A DNA stretch of 64,000 nt, taken from Marmoricola sp. Its GTDB lineage: Bacteria > Actinomycetota > Actinomycetes > Propionibacteriales > Nocardioidaceae. Positions 1 to 11,655 of the stretch are shown piece after piece. Position numbers and translations under genes: made by a program. A model generated the notes under the pieces. The model saw nothing but the letters and a program-made list of their open reading frames with translations, was not told the DNA's origin and searched no databases. Positions within the stretch are counted from its first letter, which is position 1. The number at the start of each line of letters is the position of its first letter. The stretch covers positions 1 to 64,000 of the forward strand of contig JAOPXK010000015.1 of NCBI GenBank assembly GCA_025965195.1, in the 5' to 3' direction.

Positions 1-439
1 CGGACAGCCACTCCGGCGGCTGGGGCCGGACGAAGCCGGACTCCCAGGCCTTGTCGATGATCGAGACCTCGACGTTCTTGATCGTCACCGGGTCCTGGTT
101 GATGCCCAGGACGCAGGCGGTCTCGCAGGGGGCGGGGCACAGGCGACCGGTGAACTCCGGGACGTTGTTGGTCGCGTGCAGGCGCTCGATCGCGCCGTCC
201 CAGTCGTCACGCCAGACCAGGTCGTTCCACTCCGGGATGATGTTCCCGAGCGGGCAGCCCTGGTGGCAGAACGGGATGCCGCAGTCCATGCAGCGACCGG
301 CCTGCTCGGTGATGATCGGGAGCAGGGCCCGCCCGGCGCTGCCGGGGTAGACCTCGTTCCAGTCGTGGATCCGCTCCTCGACCGGGCGGCGCTCGGCAAC
401 CTCGCGTCCGTTCTTGAGGAATCCTCTGGGGTCAGCCAT
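1..439 (-). CDS. gltD: Glutamate synthase small (beta) subunit, N-terminal part
   Basis: This is the NADPH-side subunit of glutamate synthase. It takes electrons from NADPH and passes them through iron-sulfur clusters to the large subunit for the step glutamine + 2-oxoglutarate to two glutamates. Only the first 146 codons are inside the window; the gene continues past position 1. The visible part carries the two cysteine clusters of the N-terminal Fe-S domain, [14 protein letters not shown] near residues 52-65 and CPAPCETAC near residues 102-110. The FAD and NADPH domains lie outside. The ATG at 439 overlaps the gltB stop by 8 bases (ATGGCTGA), so the two subunits are translationally coupled. 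Family assignment is firm. Confidence 0.96.
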   Translation of the reverse strand, partial: MADPRGFLKNGREVAERRPVEERIHDWNEVYPGSAGRALLPIITEQAGRCMDCGIPFCHQGCPLGNIIPEWNDLVWRDDWDGAIERLHATNNVPEFTGRLCPAPCETACVLGINQDPVTIKNVEVSIIDKAWESGFVRPQPPEWLS

Positions 440-3400
440 GAAGGGCCTCCATCATCGCGGTGGCGGTGTCGCTCTCGTCGAGCCCGTCGGCCTCGGCCTT
501 CGCCTTGGCCTCCATCACCTTGCGGAAGTCGCCGGGCATCACCTCGGTGAACCGGGCCACCGCGGCCGACCAGTCCTTGAGCAGCTCGGCAGCGACCGTG
601 GACTCGGTCTCCTCGAAGTGGCGCTGGACCAGCGTCCTGAGGGTCTCGGACCCTTCAGCGGGAACCGGCGCAAGGTCGACCAGTTCCTTGTTGACCCGGC
701 CCTCGTCGAGGTCGAGGACGTAGGCCACACCGCCGCTCATGCCGGCCGCAAAGTTGCGTCCGGTCTCACCGAGCACGACGACGACACCGCCGGTCATGTA
801 CTCACACCCGTGGTCGCCGACACCTTCCACGACAGCGGTCACGCCGGAGTTGCGGACGCAGAAGCGCTCACCGACCTTGCCACGCAGGAAGATCTCGCCC
901 TGCGTCGCGCCGTACGCGATCACGTTGCCGGCAATGATCTGCTCGGACGCGTCGAACGTCGCCGCGCGGTCAGGGCGTACGACGATCCGGCCGCCCGACA
1001 GTCCCTTGCCGACGTAGTCGTTGGCGTCGCCCTCGAGCCGCAGCGTGATGCCGCGCGGCACGAACGCACCGAACGACTGGCCCGCCGAGCCGGTGAAGGT
1101 GAGGTCGATGGTGCCGTCGGGCAGGCCCTCGCCGCGGTAGCGCTTGGTGACCTCGTGGCCAAGGATCGTGCCGACCGTGCGGTTCACGTTGCGGATCTTG
1201 ACCTGCGCCCGGACCGGCTCACCCTTCTCGAGGGCATCGGCGCACAGCGCCACGAGCTCGTTGTCCAGGGCCTTGTCGAGGCCGTGGTCCTGAGTCGTGG
1301 TGTTGTGCCGGGCGGCCCCCTCGGGCAGCTCGGGCACGTGGAAGATCGGGGTGATGTCGAGCCCCTGGGCCTTCCAGTGGTCCACGGCTTCGGTCTTGTC
1401 GAGCACCTCGGCGTGTCCGATCGCCTCGTTGAGCGTGCGGAAGCCGAGCTCGGCGAGCAGCTCGCGGACCTCTTCGGCGATGTACTCGAAGAAGTTCACG
1501 ACGTACTCGGCCTTGCCGGAGTAGCGCTCCCGCAGGACGGGGTTCTGGGTCGCGACGCCGACCGGGCAGGTGTCGAGGTGGCAGACCCTCATCAGGATGC
1601 AGCCGGACACGACCAGTGGCGCGGTCGCGAAGCCGTACTCCTCGGCACCGAGCAGCGCGGCGACGATCACGTCCCGACCGGTCTTCAGCTGACCGTCGGT
1701 CTGGACGACGATCCGCTCGCGGAGCCCGTTGAGAAGCAACGTCTGCTGGGTCTCGGCAAGGCCGAGCTCCCATGGGCCGCCCGCGTGCTTGAGCGAGGTG
1801 AGCGGCGCAGCACCGGTGCCGCCGTCGTGCCCGGAGATCAGGACGACGTCGGCATGGGCCTTGGAGACACCTGCGGCAACGGTGCCGACTCCGACTTCGG
1901 CGACGAGCTTCACATGCACGCGCGCCGACGGGTTGGAGTTCTTCAGGTCATGGATCAGCTGGGCGAGGTCCTCGATCGAGTAGATGTCGTGGTGCGGCGG
2001 TGGGGAGATCAGTCCGACGCCCGGCGTGGAGTACCTGGTCTTCGCCACCCACGGGTAGACCTTGTTGCCGGGCAGCTGGCCGCCCTCACCGGGCTTGGCG
2101 CCCTGCGCCATCTTGATCTGGATGTCATCGGCGTTGGTGAGGTACTCCGACGTGACGCCGAAGCGACCCGACGCGACCTGCTTGATCGACGAACGGCGCT
2201 CGGGGTCGTAGAGCCGATCGGCGTCCTCGCCTCCCTCGCCGGTGTTGGACTTCGCGCCGAGCCGGTTCATCGCGATCGCAAGCGTCTCGTGGGCTTCAGA
2301 CGAGATGGAGCCGTAGGACATCGCACCGGTCGAGAACCGCTTGACGATCTCCGAAACGGGCTCGACCTCAGCCAACGGTACGGGTTGTCGATGGTCATCC
2401 TGCTTGAAACGGAACATTCCGCGCAGCGTCATCAGCTGCTCGGACTGCTCGTTGACCCGCGAGGTGTACTGCTTGAAGACGTCGTACCGTCCCGCACGCG
2501 TGGCGTGCTGCAGACGGAAGACGGTCTCGGGGTCGAAGAGGTGGGCCTCGCCCTCGCGACGCCACTGGTACTCGCCGCCGACCTCGAGCTCACGGTGGGC
2601 GGGCGCGATGCCGTCGACGGGGTACGCCGTCCGGTGCCGGCGCGAGACCTCTTCGGCGATCGTGTCGAGGCTGATGCCACCGAGCTTGGTGGTGGTGCCG
2701 GTGAAGTACTTGTCGACGACCTCCTGGGACAGGCCGAGCACCTCGAAGATCTGCGCTCCGGTGTACGACGCAACCGTGGAGACGCCCATCTTCGACATCA
2801 CCTTCAGGACGCCCTTGCCGAGCGACTTCACCAGGTTCTTGACGGCGACATCGGGCTCGACCTTGACGTAGAACCCGTCACGGGCGAGGTCCTCGACGCT
2901 CTCCATCGCGAGGTAGGGGTTGACCGCTGCGGCGCCGTAGCCGATCAGGGTGGCGACGTGGTGCACCTCGCGGACGTCACCGGCCTCGACCAGCATGCCG
3001 ACCTGGGTGCGGGTCTTCTCACGCACCAGGTGATGGTGCACGGCAGCCGTCATCAGCAGCGACGGGATCGGGGCGAGGTCGGCCTTGGAGTGCCGGTCGG
3101 AGAGCACGATGATGCGCGCGCCGTCAGCAATCGCGTCGCTGACCTCCTGGCAGATCTGGTCGAGCCGCCTGGCCAGGGCCGCGCCGCCGCCGTTGACGTC
3201 GTACAGGCCACGCGAGACGTGGGTGATGAAGCCGGGCATGTCACCGTCACGGTTGATGTGCCGGATCTTTGCGAGCTCGTCATTGGTGATCACCGGGAAC
3301 GGCAGCACCACCTGGCGGCACGACGCGGGCGTCGGGTCGAGCAGGTTTGCCTCAGGGCCGATGGTGCCGTTCAGCGACGTGACCAGCTCTTCGCGGATCG

Positions 3401-4958
3401 CGTCGAGCGGCGGGTTCGTCACCTGGGCGAACAGCTGCGCGAAGTAGTCGAACAGCAGCCGCGGCCGGTCGGAGAGCACCGCAATCGGGGTGTCCGTGCC
3501 CATCGAGCCGATGGGTTCGGTGCCGTTGTTGGCCATCGGGGTCAACAGCACGCGCAGCTCCTCCTCGGCATAACCGAAGATCTGCTGGCGCCGCGTGACC
3601 GAGGCATGGCTGTGGATGATGTGCTCACGGTCGGCGACGTCACCGAGCGCGATCAGGCCGGCGTGCAGCCATTCGTCGTACGGCGCTTCGAGGGCGAGCT
3701 CGCTCTTGACCTCTTCGTCCTCGATGATCCGGTGCTCCTCGGTGTCGACGAGGAACATCCGGCCCGGCTGCAGGCGACCCTTGCGGACCACCGTGGCGGG
3801 GTCGATGTCGAGCACGCCGACCTCGGACGCCAGCACGACCAGACCGTCGTCGGTGACCCAGTAGCGGCTCGGGCGCAGACCGTTGCGGTCGAGGACCGCG
3901 CCGACCTGGGTGCCGTCGGTGAAGACCACACACGCCGGACCGTCCCACGGTTCCATCAAGGCGGAGTGGAACTCGTAGAACGCACGCCGCTTGTCGTCCA
4001 TCTCGGTGTGGTTCTCCCACGCCTCCGGGATCATCATCAAGACGGCGTGCGGCAGGCTGCGACCACCCATGTGGAGCAGCTCGAGGACCTCGTCGAAGGA
4101 CGCGGAGTCGGAGGCTCCGGGCGTGCAGATCGGGAAGAGTCGTTCGAGGTCGCCGGGGATCACGTCGGAGTCGAGCAACGCCTCACGGGCCCGCATCCAG
4201 TTGCGGTTGCCCATCACGGTGTTGATCTCGCCGTTGTGCGCGATGAACCGGAACGGGTGGCTCAGCGGCCAGCTCGGGAACGTGTTCGTCGAGAAGCGTG
4301 AGTGCACGACGCTCATCACCGACTCGACGCGCTCGTCGACCAGGTCGGGGAAGACGTGGTCGAGCTGGTCGGTGGTGAGCATGCCCTTGTAGGCGATCGT
4401 GCGGCTCGAGAGCGACGGGAAGTACACGTCGGTCTCGTGCTCTGCACGCTTGCGCAGGCAGTAGGCGAGTCGCTCCAGGCCCATGCCGAGCACCCGGCTG
4501 CCCTTGGAGGACACGAAGAGCTGCACGAACGACGGCATGCACGCGAGCGCGGTCCGGCCCAGCTCGGAGGGGTCCGTCGGCACCTCGCGCCAGCCGAGGA
4601 CAGTCAGGCCCTCTTCGCCGGCGATCTCCTCGATGCGCTGACGGGTCTTCGCGACCTGCTCGTCATCGCCGGGGATGAACGCCGTGCCGACGGCGTACGA
4701 GTGCACCGTGGGCAGCTCGAAATCGACCACGGCTCGGAAGAACTTGTCCGGGACCTGGAGCAGGATGCCTGCGCCGTCTCCGGAGTTGGGCTCGGCACCA
4801 GCGGCTCCGCGGTGCTCGAGGTTCCGCAGCGCGGTGAGCGCCTTGGTGACGATGTCGTGACTCGGAACGCCAGTCAGGGTGGCTACGAATGCGACGCCGC
4901 ACGCGTCGTGCTCGTGCTCTCCGTCGTAGAGACCCTGGGGCGGCGGGAATGCCTGCAT
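432..4958 (-). CDS. gltB: Glutamate synthase large (alpha) subunit
   Basis: This cytosolic enzyme of 1508 residues hydrolyses glutamine and transfers the ammonia to 2-oxoglutarate. I place the start at 4958 because GGGAGAG sits 7 bases upstream and because it leaves the short propeptide normal for the family before the nucleophile Cys20 in [11 protein letters not shown]. The open frame continues upstream to 5096, but that extension is non-conserved. Domains in order are class II amidotransferase (about 20-410), central domain, FMN-binding synthase barrel (about 850-1220) with the 3Fe-4S cysteines [15 protein letters not shown] near residue 1125, and the C-terminal GXGXG beta-helix. It is followed by gltD with an 8-base overlap. 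The 247-base leader holds a possible operator. Length and motifs match the bacterial family. Confidence 0.97.
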   Translation of the reverse strand: MQAFPPPQGLYDGEHEHDACGVAFVATLTGVPSHDIVTKALTALRNLEHRGAAGAEPNSGDGAGILLQVPDKFFRAVVDFELPTVHSYAVGTAFIPGDDEQVAKTRQRIEEIAGEEGLTVLGWREVPTDPSELGRTALACMPSFVQLFVSSKGSRVLGMGLERLAYCLRKRAEHETDVYFPSLSSRTIAYKGMLTTDQLDHVFPDLVDERVESVMSVVHSRFSTNTFPSWPLSHPFRFIAHNGEINTVMGNRNWMRAREALLDSDVIPGDLERLFPICTPGASDSASFDEVLELLHMGGRSLPHAVLMMIPEAWENHTEMDDKRRAFYEFHSALMEPWDGPACVVFTDGTQVGAVLDRNGLRPSRYWVTDDGLVVLASEVGVLDIDPATVVRKGRLQPGRMFLVDTEEHRIIEDEEVKSELALEAPYDEWLHAGLIALGDVADREHIIHSHASVTRRQQIFGYAEEELRVLLTPMANNGTEPIGSMGTDTPIAVLSDRPRLLFDYFAQLFAQVTNPPLDAIREELVTSLNGTIGPEANLLDPTPASCRQVVLPFPVITNDELAKIRHINRDGDMPGFITHVSRGLYDVNGGGAALARRLDQICQEVSDAIADGARIIVLSDRHSKADLAPIPSLLMTAAVHHHLVREKTRTQVGMLVEAGDVREVHHVATLIGYGAAAVNPYLAMESVEDLARDGFYVKVEPDVAVKNLVKSLGKGVLKVMSKMGVSTVASYTGAQIFEVLGLSQEVVDKYFTGTTTKLGGISLDTIAEEVSRRHRTAYPVDGIAPAHRELEVGGEYQWRREGEAHLFDPETVFRLQHATRAGRYDVFKQYTSRVNEQSEQLMTLRGMFRFKQDDHRQPVPLAEVEPVSEIVKRFSTGAMSYGSISSEAHETLAIAMNRLGAKSNTGEGGEDADRLYDPERRSSIKQVASGRFGVTSEYLTNADDIQIKMAQGAKPGEGGQLPGNKVYPWVAKTRYSTPGVGLISPPPHHDIYSIEDLAQLIHDLKNSNPSARVHVKLVAEVGVGTVAAGVSKAHADVVLISGHDGGTGAAPLTSLKHAGGPWELGLAETQQTLLLNGLRERIVVQTDGQLKTGRDVIVAALLGAEEYGFATAPLVVSGCILMRVCHLDTCPVGVATQNPVLRERYSGKAEYVVNFFEYIAEEVRELLAELGFRTLNEAIGHAEVLDKTEAVDHWKAQGLDITPIFHVPELPEGAARHNTTTQDHGLDKALDNELVALCADALEKGEPVRAQVKIRNVNRTVGTILGHEVTKRYRGEGLPDGTIDLTFTGSAGQSFGAFVPRGITLRLEGDANDYVGKGLSGGRIVVRPDRAATFDASEQIIAGNVIAYGATQGEIFLRGKVGERFCVRNSGVTAVVEGVGDHGCEYMTGGVVVVLGETGRNFAAGMSGGVAYVLDLDEGRVNKELVDLAPVPAEGSETLRTLVQRHFEETESTVAAELLKDWSAAVARFTEVMPGDFRKVMEAKAKAEADGLDESDTATAMMEALHG

Positions 4959-5133
4959 GGTGCACTCTCCCGTCGTCGGTTGGCGCACGGTGCGAGGCAG
5001 CCGGTCGTGCAACTGGTCCTGAAACCGGTCCGATGGCCTCGCCTGGTGCGGCGGTGTGGGCATGCCCGTTTGTGCATGCGTGTGCTGGGACGACATTGGC
5101 CCATGCGGAAAGATCAGCCTACAACAGCCGAAC

Positions 5134-5182
5134 GGAGCGACGCTCCTCCATTTTGCGAGACGAACAACTCACTATCTGAGAC
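5134..5182 (-). promoter_or_regulatory. Candidate operator region upstream of gltB
   Basis: On the minus strand two similar sites follow each other at 21-base spacing: GTCTCAGATAGTGAG (5182-5168) and GTCTCGCAAAATGGAG (5161-5146). The first is a dyad with CTCA/TGAG arms. Immediately downstream is a perfect short palindrome, GGAGCG-A-CGCTCC (5134-5146). The block lies about 180-220 bases before the gltB start, in the only long gap upstream of that gene. Two-turn spacing of like sites suggests a dimeric regulator. I cannot name the regulator. Confidence 0.35.
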
Positions 5183-5205
5183 GGCTGGTCAGGCGCACCC
5201 TGGCA

Positions 5206-6102
5206 TCAGGTCGCGAGGGAATCCTCGGCTTCGGGCTCCGGCGCCCGGCCCTCGCGGTAGACGGACTCCTCGCGACCCTTGTGCCGGCGACCAACCACCA
5301 CGAAGTAGAGGGAGGCGAGGACGAAGAAGATGATCGAGGTCCACACGTTCAGGCGCAGCCCGAACACGTCACTGCCCTCGACCGGGTCGATCCTCAGGTT
5401 CTCGATCCAGCTCCGACCGGCGCAGTAGAACATCACGTACAACGCGAAACACCGGCCGAAGCCGAGCTTGAACTTCCGGTCCGCCCAGATCAGCAGCCCG
5501 AAGGCGCCGAGGTTCCAGATGCACTCGTAGAGGAACGTGGGGTGGAAAGTCGCAACGCTCTGATATTTCAGCGGCAGGTCCGCGCGGTGTGCAGGGTCGA
5601 TCTTGAGCGCCCACCACGTGTGCAACGGCCTCCCGAACAGCTCCTGGTTGAAGTAGTTTCCCCATCGCCCGATCGCCTGAGCGAGCAACAGGCCGGGTGC
5701 CAGGGCGTCGGCCAGTGGCCGGAGCCGGATGCCGTAGTGCCGGCAGGCCAGCCAGGCGCCGAACATGCCGGCGGCGACCGCACCCCAGATACCGAGCCCC
5801 CCGTTCCAGACCTCGAGGGCCCGGATCGGGTGCTTGCCCGCGCCGAAGTAGAGGTCGTGGTCGGTGGCCACGTGGTAGGCCCGCGCTCCGACAAGACCGA
5901 ACGGCACCGCCCAGATCGCGACGTCTCCGACCTGGCCGTGCCTGCCGCCACGGGCGGCCCAGCGGCGCTCGCCGAACCAGACCGCGACGATGACGCCCGC
6001 GATGATGCACAGCGCGTAGGCCCGGATCGGGATGTCGCCGATGTGCCAGACACCCCGGCTCGGACTGGGAATGAACTGGGAGACGAACAGCGACGCGGTC
6101 AC
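5206..6102 (-). CDS. lgt: Prolipoprotein diacylglyceryl transferase
   Basis: Lgt moves a diacylglyceryl group from phosphatidylglycerol to the lipobox cysteine of prelipoproteins, at the plasma membrane. The predicted protein has 298 residues with about seven hydrophobic segments and the Lgt signature GRWGNYFNQELFGRP near residues 143-157. The tail after the last membrane segment is short and charged. The GTG at 6102 overlaps the stop of the upstream SCO1-like gene by 4 bases (GTGA); a longer frame reaches 6168 but would run deep into that gene. Several lipoprotein substrates are encoded nearby (6099-6719, 18167-18829, 20829-21743, 60170-60682). Position between trpA and gltB is usual in actinobacteria. 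Confidence 0.95.
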   Translation of the reverse strand: MTASLFVSQFIPSPSRGVWHIGDIPIRAYALCIIAGVIVAVWFGERRWAARGGRHGQVGDVAIWAVPFGLVGARAYHVATDHDLYFGAGKHPIRALEVWNGGLGIWGAVAAGMFGAWLACRHYGIRLRPLADALAPGLLLAQAIGRWGNYFNQELFGRPLHTWWALKIDPAHRADLPLKYQSVATFHPTFLYECIWNLGAFGLLIWADRKFKLGFGRCFALYVMFYCAGRSWIENLRIDPVEGSDVFGLRLNVWTSIIFFVLASLYFVVVGRRHKGREESVYREGRAPEPEAEDSLAT

Positions 6103-6719
6103 GCGAACTCCTTGAGAAGTTTGACGATGTCCGCTGACATCTGGGCCGGTGAGGCGTTCTGGTCCCACACGAGCGGCGCTGCCCCGGCGTGGACCGCGAT
6201 CACGTTGGTCGTGTGGGTCACGTCGTAGCCACCCCCCGGCACCTTCTGGCCCTTCTTGATGAAGATGCCGAGCGGCTTGCCGAGGCTGTCGATCGTGGAG
6301 ATCGAGCCGGTGAGTCCGATGAAGTCCGGGTTGAAGTGGGCAAGGTAGGTCTGCAGGACCGGAACCGTGTCACGGCCCGGATCCGTGGTCACGAAGACCA
6401 CCTGGACGTCCTTCTGCTGGCTGGCGCCGAGCCGGCTCACGGCCGAGGCAATCGTGCTCATCACGATCTGGCAGACGTCGGGACACTTGGTGTAGCCGAA
6501 GAACACCAGGTCCAGCGGCTTGGTGGCCTGCGCGATCGAGTAGGAAGCGTTCTCGGTGTCGGTGAGCTGGATGTTCGGAACGACGTACGGCTTCGGCAGG
6601 TAGATGCCGTGGTAGCCATGGTTGTCGGTCTGGTTGTCGATCGTCGCGAGGCCACTGCTGCCGCAGGCGCTGAGCAGCAGCCCGGCGACGGCCAACAGCC
6701 CAACGAGGGCCTTAGGCAC
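6099..6719 (-). CDS. SCO1/SenC-like copper chaperone lipoprotein
   Basis: This is a thioredoxin-fold lipoprotein of 206 residues. SCO proteins help assemble the CuA centre of cytochrome c oxidase on the outer face of the membrane. Metal-binding motif CPDVC (Cys79, Cys83) and the distal His near residue 169 in VTHTTNVIAV are all present, so it is probably functional. The N terminus is a lipoprotein signal with lipobox LSAC (Cys19). I prefer the GTG at 6719, which overlaps the trpA stop by 8 bases and has GAAGG 8 bases upstream; a GTG at 6755 would add 12 residues ahead of the signal. It follows trpA and precedes lgt, both with overlaps, so it is probably part of one transcript. Confidence 0.9.
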   Translation of the reverse strand: MPKALVGLLAVAGLLLSACGSSGLATIDNQTDNHGYHGIYLPKPYVVPNIQLTDTENASYSIAQATKPLDLVFFGYTKCPDVCQIVMSTIASAVSRLGASQQKDVQVVFVTTDPGRDTVPVLQTYLAHFNPDFIGLTGSISTIDSLGKPLGIFIKKGQKVPGGGYDVTHTTNVIAVHAGAAPLVWDQNASPAQMSADIVKLLKEFA

Positions 6720-7505
6720 GACGTACGCCTTCAGCCAGGTCGCGGGTGAGCTCACCGAGTGCCTTGAGCCCGGCGGCCCGATCCGTGCCCGCGTCGAGGA
6801 GAGCCCGCACGAACGCGGAGCCGACGATCACAGCGTCGGCGTACGCCGCGACCTCGGCGGCCTGCTCACCGTTGGAGACACCGAGGCCGACTCCGACCGG
6901 CAGGTCCGTGGCTGCGCGGGTCCGCGCAACGAGGGGCCCGGCGAGCTGGGACGTGGTGGTGCGCGCACCGGTCACGCCCATCACGGCCGTGGCGTAGACG
7001 AAACCCCGGCACGCCGCCGTGGTCATCGCGATCCGCACATCGGTCGAGCTCGGTGCGACCAGGAAGATCTTGTCGAGATCGTGGGCATCGGCCGCGGCGA
7101 TCCAGTCGGCGCCCTCGTCGGGGATCAGGTCGGGGGTGATCAGGCCCGCTCCCCCGGCGTTGGCGAGATCGGTCGCGAACCGCTCGACGCCGTAACGGTC
7201 GATGGGGTTCCAGTAGGTCATCACCACGGTGGGTACGCCGGTGGCCGCCACCGCCTCGACCGTGCGGAGCACGTCGGTGGTGCGGACGCCACCCTGGAGC
7301 GCCTGAAGCGCGGCCGCCTGGATCGTCGGACCGTCCATCACCGGGTCGCTGTAGGGCAGCCCGACCTCGATGATGTCGCAGCCCGCATCGACCATGGCCT
7401 TCAAGGCATCGATGGCACCCGGGACGTCGGGGAAGCCGGCCGGCAGATAGCCCACCAGCGCGGCTCGACCCTCGGCCCTCGTCTTCTCGAAGGCCCGTGC
7501 GGTGC

Positions 7506-7509
<4 letters not shown>
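6712..7509 (-). CDS. trpA: Tryptophan synthase alpha subunit
   Basis: TrpA cleaves indole-3-glycerol phosphate to indole and glyceraldehyde 3-phosphate, then channels indole to TrpB. The 265-residue barrel has catalytic Glu48 in [13 protein letters not shown] and Asp59 in VMDGP. The start at 7509 gives the 4-base ATGA overlap with trpB; the frame stays open upstream to 7572 inside trpB. It is the last biosynthetic gene of a trpC-trpB-trpA run, followed without a gap by the SCO1-like gene. Family assignment is firm. Confidence 0.97.
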
Positions 7510-8749
<1,240 letters not shown>

Positions 8750-8750
<1 letters not shown>

Positions 8751-9532
8751 CAGGAGCCCACCTTCCGCATGGCTGCGACCGCGGCTGCCGGGTCGCCGTC
8801 CTTGACCAACGCCTCACCGACGAGTACGACGTCGGCGCCCTCGGCGGCGTAACGGGCGGCGTCCTCGACACCCGAGACGCCGGACTCGGCGACCTTGACA
8901 ACGCTGTCAGGCAGCAGCTTCACCAGCCGGCCGAACGTGCTCGGGTCGACTTCGAGAGTTTTGAGATTGCGGGCGTTCACGCCGATCAGTGTCGCGCCGA
9001 CCGCCAGCGCCCTGGCGATCTCGTCCTCGTCATGGACTTCCACCAGGACGGTCAGGCCGAGGGCACGGGCCTCGTCGTGGAGGGTCTTCAGGAGTGCATC
9101 GTCGAGCGCCGCGACGATCAGCAGCACCAGGTCGGCGCCGGCGGCGCGTGCCTCGAGCATCTGGTAGCCGGTGACCATGAAGTCCTTGCGCAGCAAGGGC
9201 GTCGAGACGGCCGCCCGGACGACGCGGAGGTCGTTCAGCGAGCCGTCGAACCGGCGCTGCTCGGTCAACACCGAGATCGCGGTCGCTCCCCCGGCGGCGT
9301 ACTCCCTGGCGAGCGCAGCGGGATCGGAGATCTCGGCAAGGTCGCCCTTGCTCGGCGACTTCCGCTTCACCTCGGCGATCACGCTGAGGCCGGGAGCACG
9401 GAAGGCCGGCATCGGATCGCGTGGCAGCGGGCCTTCGGCGATCGCGGCCTTGAGGTCTGCTTCCGAGACTTCGGCTCGGCGTACCTCGAGGTCCTCGAGC
9501 ACACCGGCGACGATGTCGTCGAGCACGGACAT
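8750..9532 (-). CDS. trpC: Indole-3-glycerol phosphate synthase
   Basis: TrpC closes the indole ring of carboxyphenylaminodeoxyribulose phosphate, giving indole-3-glycerol phosphate. It is a 260-residue single-domain barrel; the catalytic lysine region [13 protein letters not shown] is at residues 51-63. The ATG at 9532 begins the conserved MSVLDDIV stretch. The frame continues upstream to 9613 but without family similarity. It opens the trpC-trpB-trpA run; the 134-base gap to the divergent DUF4190 gene must carry its promoter. I saw no run of Trp codons in that gap, so there is no evidence for an attenuator peptide. Confidence 0.95.
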
Positions 9533-9666
9533 GCGGGACCTCACTGGGGCAGCGGCTGGGTTCTCGCCAAGGTTCTCACGCGGGTGAACCGATTTACCGC
9601 CCAGGTCCGCCACGGAGACCGGATCGGCTACCTTCTCAGCAGACGTTCAACCCTTGGAAGGCCCCG

Positions 9667-9990
9667 ATGACCGTGTCGAACTGGGACGCAGCCACTCCGC
9701 AACCGCAGCCGCCCGGCATTCCCCAGCTGGCCGTGGTCTCGCTGGTGACCGGCATTCTCGGCCTCGTCGGCTCACTCTGCTTCGCCGGCCTGTTCGTGCT
9801 CGGGATCGTCGCGGTGATCACCGGTCAGATGGCCCTCAACGAGATCGACGGGTCGTCCGGGACCGTTCCGGGGCGGCGCGTTGCCAGCATCGGTCGGCTG
9901 CTCGGCGCGATCAGCATCGTGCTCGGAGTGCTCTTCGTCGTCCTGGTCGCCACCGGTGTGCTGCACCTGCACGGCAGCATCAAGGCCTGA
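9667..9990 (+). CDS. DUF4190-type small membrane protein
   Basis: This 107-residue protein begins with a Pro/Gln-rich cytosolic stretch (PQPQPPGIPQ). Two hydrophobic segments follow, roughly residues 20-50 and 70-100, around the GQMALNEI loop that is typical of DUF4190 proteins. GGAAGG lies 5-6 bases before the ATG. Its biochemical function is unknown. It is the only plus-strand gene inside the tryptophan region, divergent from trpC and convergent with the DUF2752 gene 12 bases away, so it splits the cluster into two transcription units. Membership of the family is clear from the hydrophobic pattern; no role can be inferred. Confidence 0.8.
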   Translation: MTVSNWDAATPQPQPPGIPQLAVVSLVTGILGLVGSLCFAGLFVLGIVAVITGQMALNEIDGSSGTVPGRRVASIGRLLGAISIVLGVLFVVLVATGVLHLHGSIKA

Positions 9991-10002
9991 CCGAAGCCCG
10001 GC

Positions 10003-10437
10003 TCAGGGAGCCAGCCAGGTCCCGAACGGCAGGTTGCGGGCGATCGTGAAGACCGCCATCAGGCCGAGCAGGCCGATGCCGAGGTTGCGCTGGAGAGCAA
10101 CGTTGCGCGGACGGCGTACGTCGTTCCAGGCATCGGCAACCCACCGCACGTACACGAACACGATCAGCGGGATCAGGGCGACGAAGAGCAGGTTGCTCGA
10201 CGCCGCCTGCCAGAGGTGCCCGTTGGAGAGGTCGTTGGTCGCGCGCAGCGCACCACAGCCCGGGCAGTAGATGCCGGTCAACGCATAGAGCGGACACAGC
10301 CCCCAGCTGCCGTGCTGGTGGGGATCGCGAAAGTGCAGGGCGACCGTGGTCGCCAGCACCGCACCGCCGGTGAGCAACGGTCCGACCACGCGCTGCCGTC
10401 GAGAGGCAACACTGGTCGGGGTCGCCTCGAGGGTCAT
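10003..10437 (-). CDS. DUF2752 membrane protein
   Basis: The 144-residue protein has three predicted membrane segments and the DUF2752 hallmark CPGCGALRA near residues 59-67, preceded by LCPLYALTGIY. Function is not known for the family. The cysteine pair on a membrane-proximal loop suggests metal or redox chemistry, but this is inference. It is the last of the run hisI, Trp-associated membrane protein, HGxxPAAW protein, DUF2752, with a 21-base gap to the preceding gene. The same small membrane genes occur by trp genes in other actinobacteria. Confidence 0.85.
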   Translation of the reverse strand: MTLEATPTSVASRRQRVVGPLLTGGAVLATTVALHFRDPHQHGSWGLCPLYALTGIYCPGCGALRATNDLSNGHLWQAASSNLLFVALIPLIVFVYVRWVADAWNDVRRPRNVALQRNLGIGLLGLMAVFTIARNLPFGTWLAP

Positions 10438-10458
10438 CGGCGGCGTCGGTCCAACCGG

Positions 10459-10650
10459 CTAGTGGCCGGTGCCGTAGCCCATCTTGTTCATCACCACGAG
10501 GACGACCAGGGCAACCGGGGTCAGCGCGACGCCGATCCAGAAGATCGGCATGCTGTAGGCCATCAGGCCGATCCCGCCGATGACGAAACTCAGCAGACCA
10601 ATGGTCACAGCCGTCCAGGCAGCAGGGGTGTTGCCGTGGTTGTCCGACAT
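10459..10650 (-). CDS. HGxxPAAW-family small membrane protein
   Basis: This 63-residue protein begins MSDNHGNTPAAWTAVT, which carries the HGxxPAAW motif that names the family, and then has two hydrophobic segments. AGGAG lies 8-9 bases before the ATG. No function is established. It sits between the Trp-associated membrane protein and the DUF2752 gene, as in many actinobacterial genomes, so the small membrane proteins may act together. Identification rests on the N-terminal motif, size and context. Confidence 0.85.
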   Translation of the reverse strand: MSDNHGNTPAAWTAVTIGLLSFVIGGIGLMAYSMPIFWIGVALTPVALVVLVVMNKMGYGTGH

Positions 10651-10702
10651 GGGGCGGCTCCTCGTTCAGAGTCTGTGGGGCAAGAGCAGTCTAGGGCGCA
10701 CC

Positions 10703-11290
10703 CTACGAGTCGCGTTGCACGGTCGGATCGTCGCCCTCGTCGAGTGCGATCCAGAGGTCCCGGTCGGTCTCGGGCACGACGGGCGCCGACTCGCTCCCGG
10801 GGGCGTCGTACCTGCTCCCCATGGCCGGCCACTCGCGCGCGTACCGCACCGCGAGGAAGGTGGCCAGGAGGGAGACCAGGCAGCCGACCGCAGAGGCCCA
10901 GAACCAGCCGCCGAAGCCGACACCGGGTGCCTTCCCGATGCCACCGGTGATCGACTCACGGAGCTGGCCCGGCAGTGTCCGGTGGCCTGCGACGATGCTG
11001 GCCGCGAGACCGAGGTCGGCAAGAAGGGCGACGACCGCAAGGACCTGACGGACTCGTCCCCGGGTCACGAGCAGCACGCCCCACGTTGCGAGCATCACGA
11101 AGCTGAGGGCGGTGGCCAGCGGCATCGTCCGGACACTGTTGTCGAGCGGCGCGATCGTGTAGTCGGCGTAGCCCTTGGTGACGTTGACCCAGGGCTTGGC
11201 TGACGCCACCGCGGCGAGTGCTCCCCCGGCCAGCCCGAGGAGCACGACGGGGCCGAACGTACGCCGAGCGCGTTGATCCGGCTCAGCCAT
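10703..11290 (-). CDS. Trp biosynthesis-associated membrane protein (TIGR02234 type)
   Basis: This 195-residue protein has four hydrophobic segments and an extracytoplasmic loop with [12 protein letters not shown] after the first segment. That layout is typical of the membrane protein that follows trpE in actinobacteria. Its role is unknown. Here its ATG overlaps the hisI stop by 8 bases, so it directly follows hisI and no trpE lies between. The C-terminal tail is hydrophilic and acidic. Confidence 0.85.
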   Translation of the reverse strand: MAEPDQRARRTFGPVVLLGLAGGALAAVASAKPWVNVTKGYADYTIAPLDNSVRTMPLATALSFVMLATWGVLLVTRGRVRQVLAVVALLADLGLAASIVAGHRTLPGQLRESITGGIGKAPGVGFGGWFWASAVGCLVSLLATFLAVRYAREWPAMGSRYDAPGSESAPVVPETDRDLWIALDEGDDPTVQRDS

Positions 11291-11633
11291 CGGAACCCGT
11301 CAGGAGGTCCTCGTCGAAGCAGGTGCGCGTGCCCGTGTGACACGCAGGACCGACTTGGTCGACCTTCATCAGCACCGTGTCGCCGTCACAGTCGAGGCGG
11401 ATCTCGATGACGTGCTGGGTGTTGCCCGAGGTCTCGCCCTTGACCCAGTAGGCCTGGCGCGAACGGCTCCAGAACGTGCCACGGCCGGTCGTCAGGCTCT
11501 GGTGCAGCGCCTCGTCGTCCATCCAGCCGAGCATCAGCACCTCGCCGGTGTCGTGCTGCTGGACGATCGCGGGGACCAGCCCGTCGGCGCTCCGCTTGAG
11601 GCGGGCCGCGATCTGCGGGTCGAGGGAGTTCAT
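11283..11633 (-). CDS. hisI: Phosphoribosyl-AMP cyclohydrolase
   Basis: HisI opens the purine ring of phosphoribosyl-AMP, the third step of histidine synthesis. The protein is 116 residues and is the single-domain HisI type, not fused to HisE. Zinc/magnesium-site residues appear in [10 protein letters not shown] and CHTGTRTCF, and the substrate region in [11 protein letters not shown] and FWSRSRQ. The ATG at 11633 fits the family N terminus; the upstream frame to 11705 overlaps the ABC gene and is not conserved. Histidine and tryptophan genes are often side by side in actinobacteria. There is a 22-base gap to the ABC transporter gene before it. Confidence 0.95.
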   Translation of the reverse strand: MNSLDPQIAARLKRSADGLVPAIVQQHDTGEVLMLGWMDDEALHQSLTTGRGTFWSRSRQAYWVKGETSGNTQHVIEIRLDCDGDTVLMKVDQVGPACHTGTRTCFDEDLLTGSDG

Positions 11634-11655
11634 CTGGCAAGTATCGCTGAACGCA

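Noticed and set aside
414..4301. 1295-codon plus-strand open frame opposite gltB
   Set aside because: It lies fully antisense to gltB and its sequence is Arg/Val/Asp-rich with no family features. It results from high third-position GC in the real gene.
9533..9666. Tryptophan attenuator upstream of trpC
   Set aside because: No short leader frame with Trp codons and no competing hairpins that I could see.
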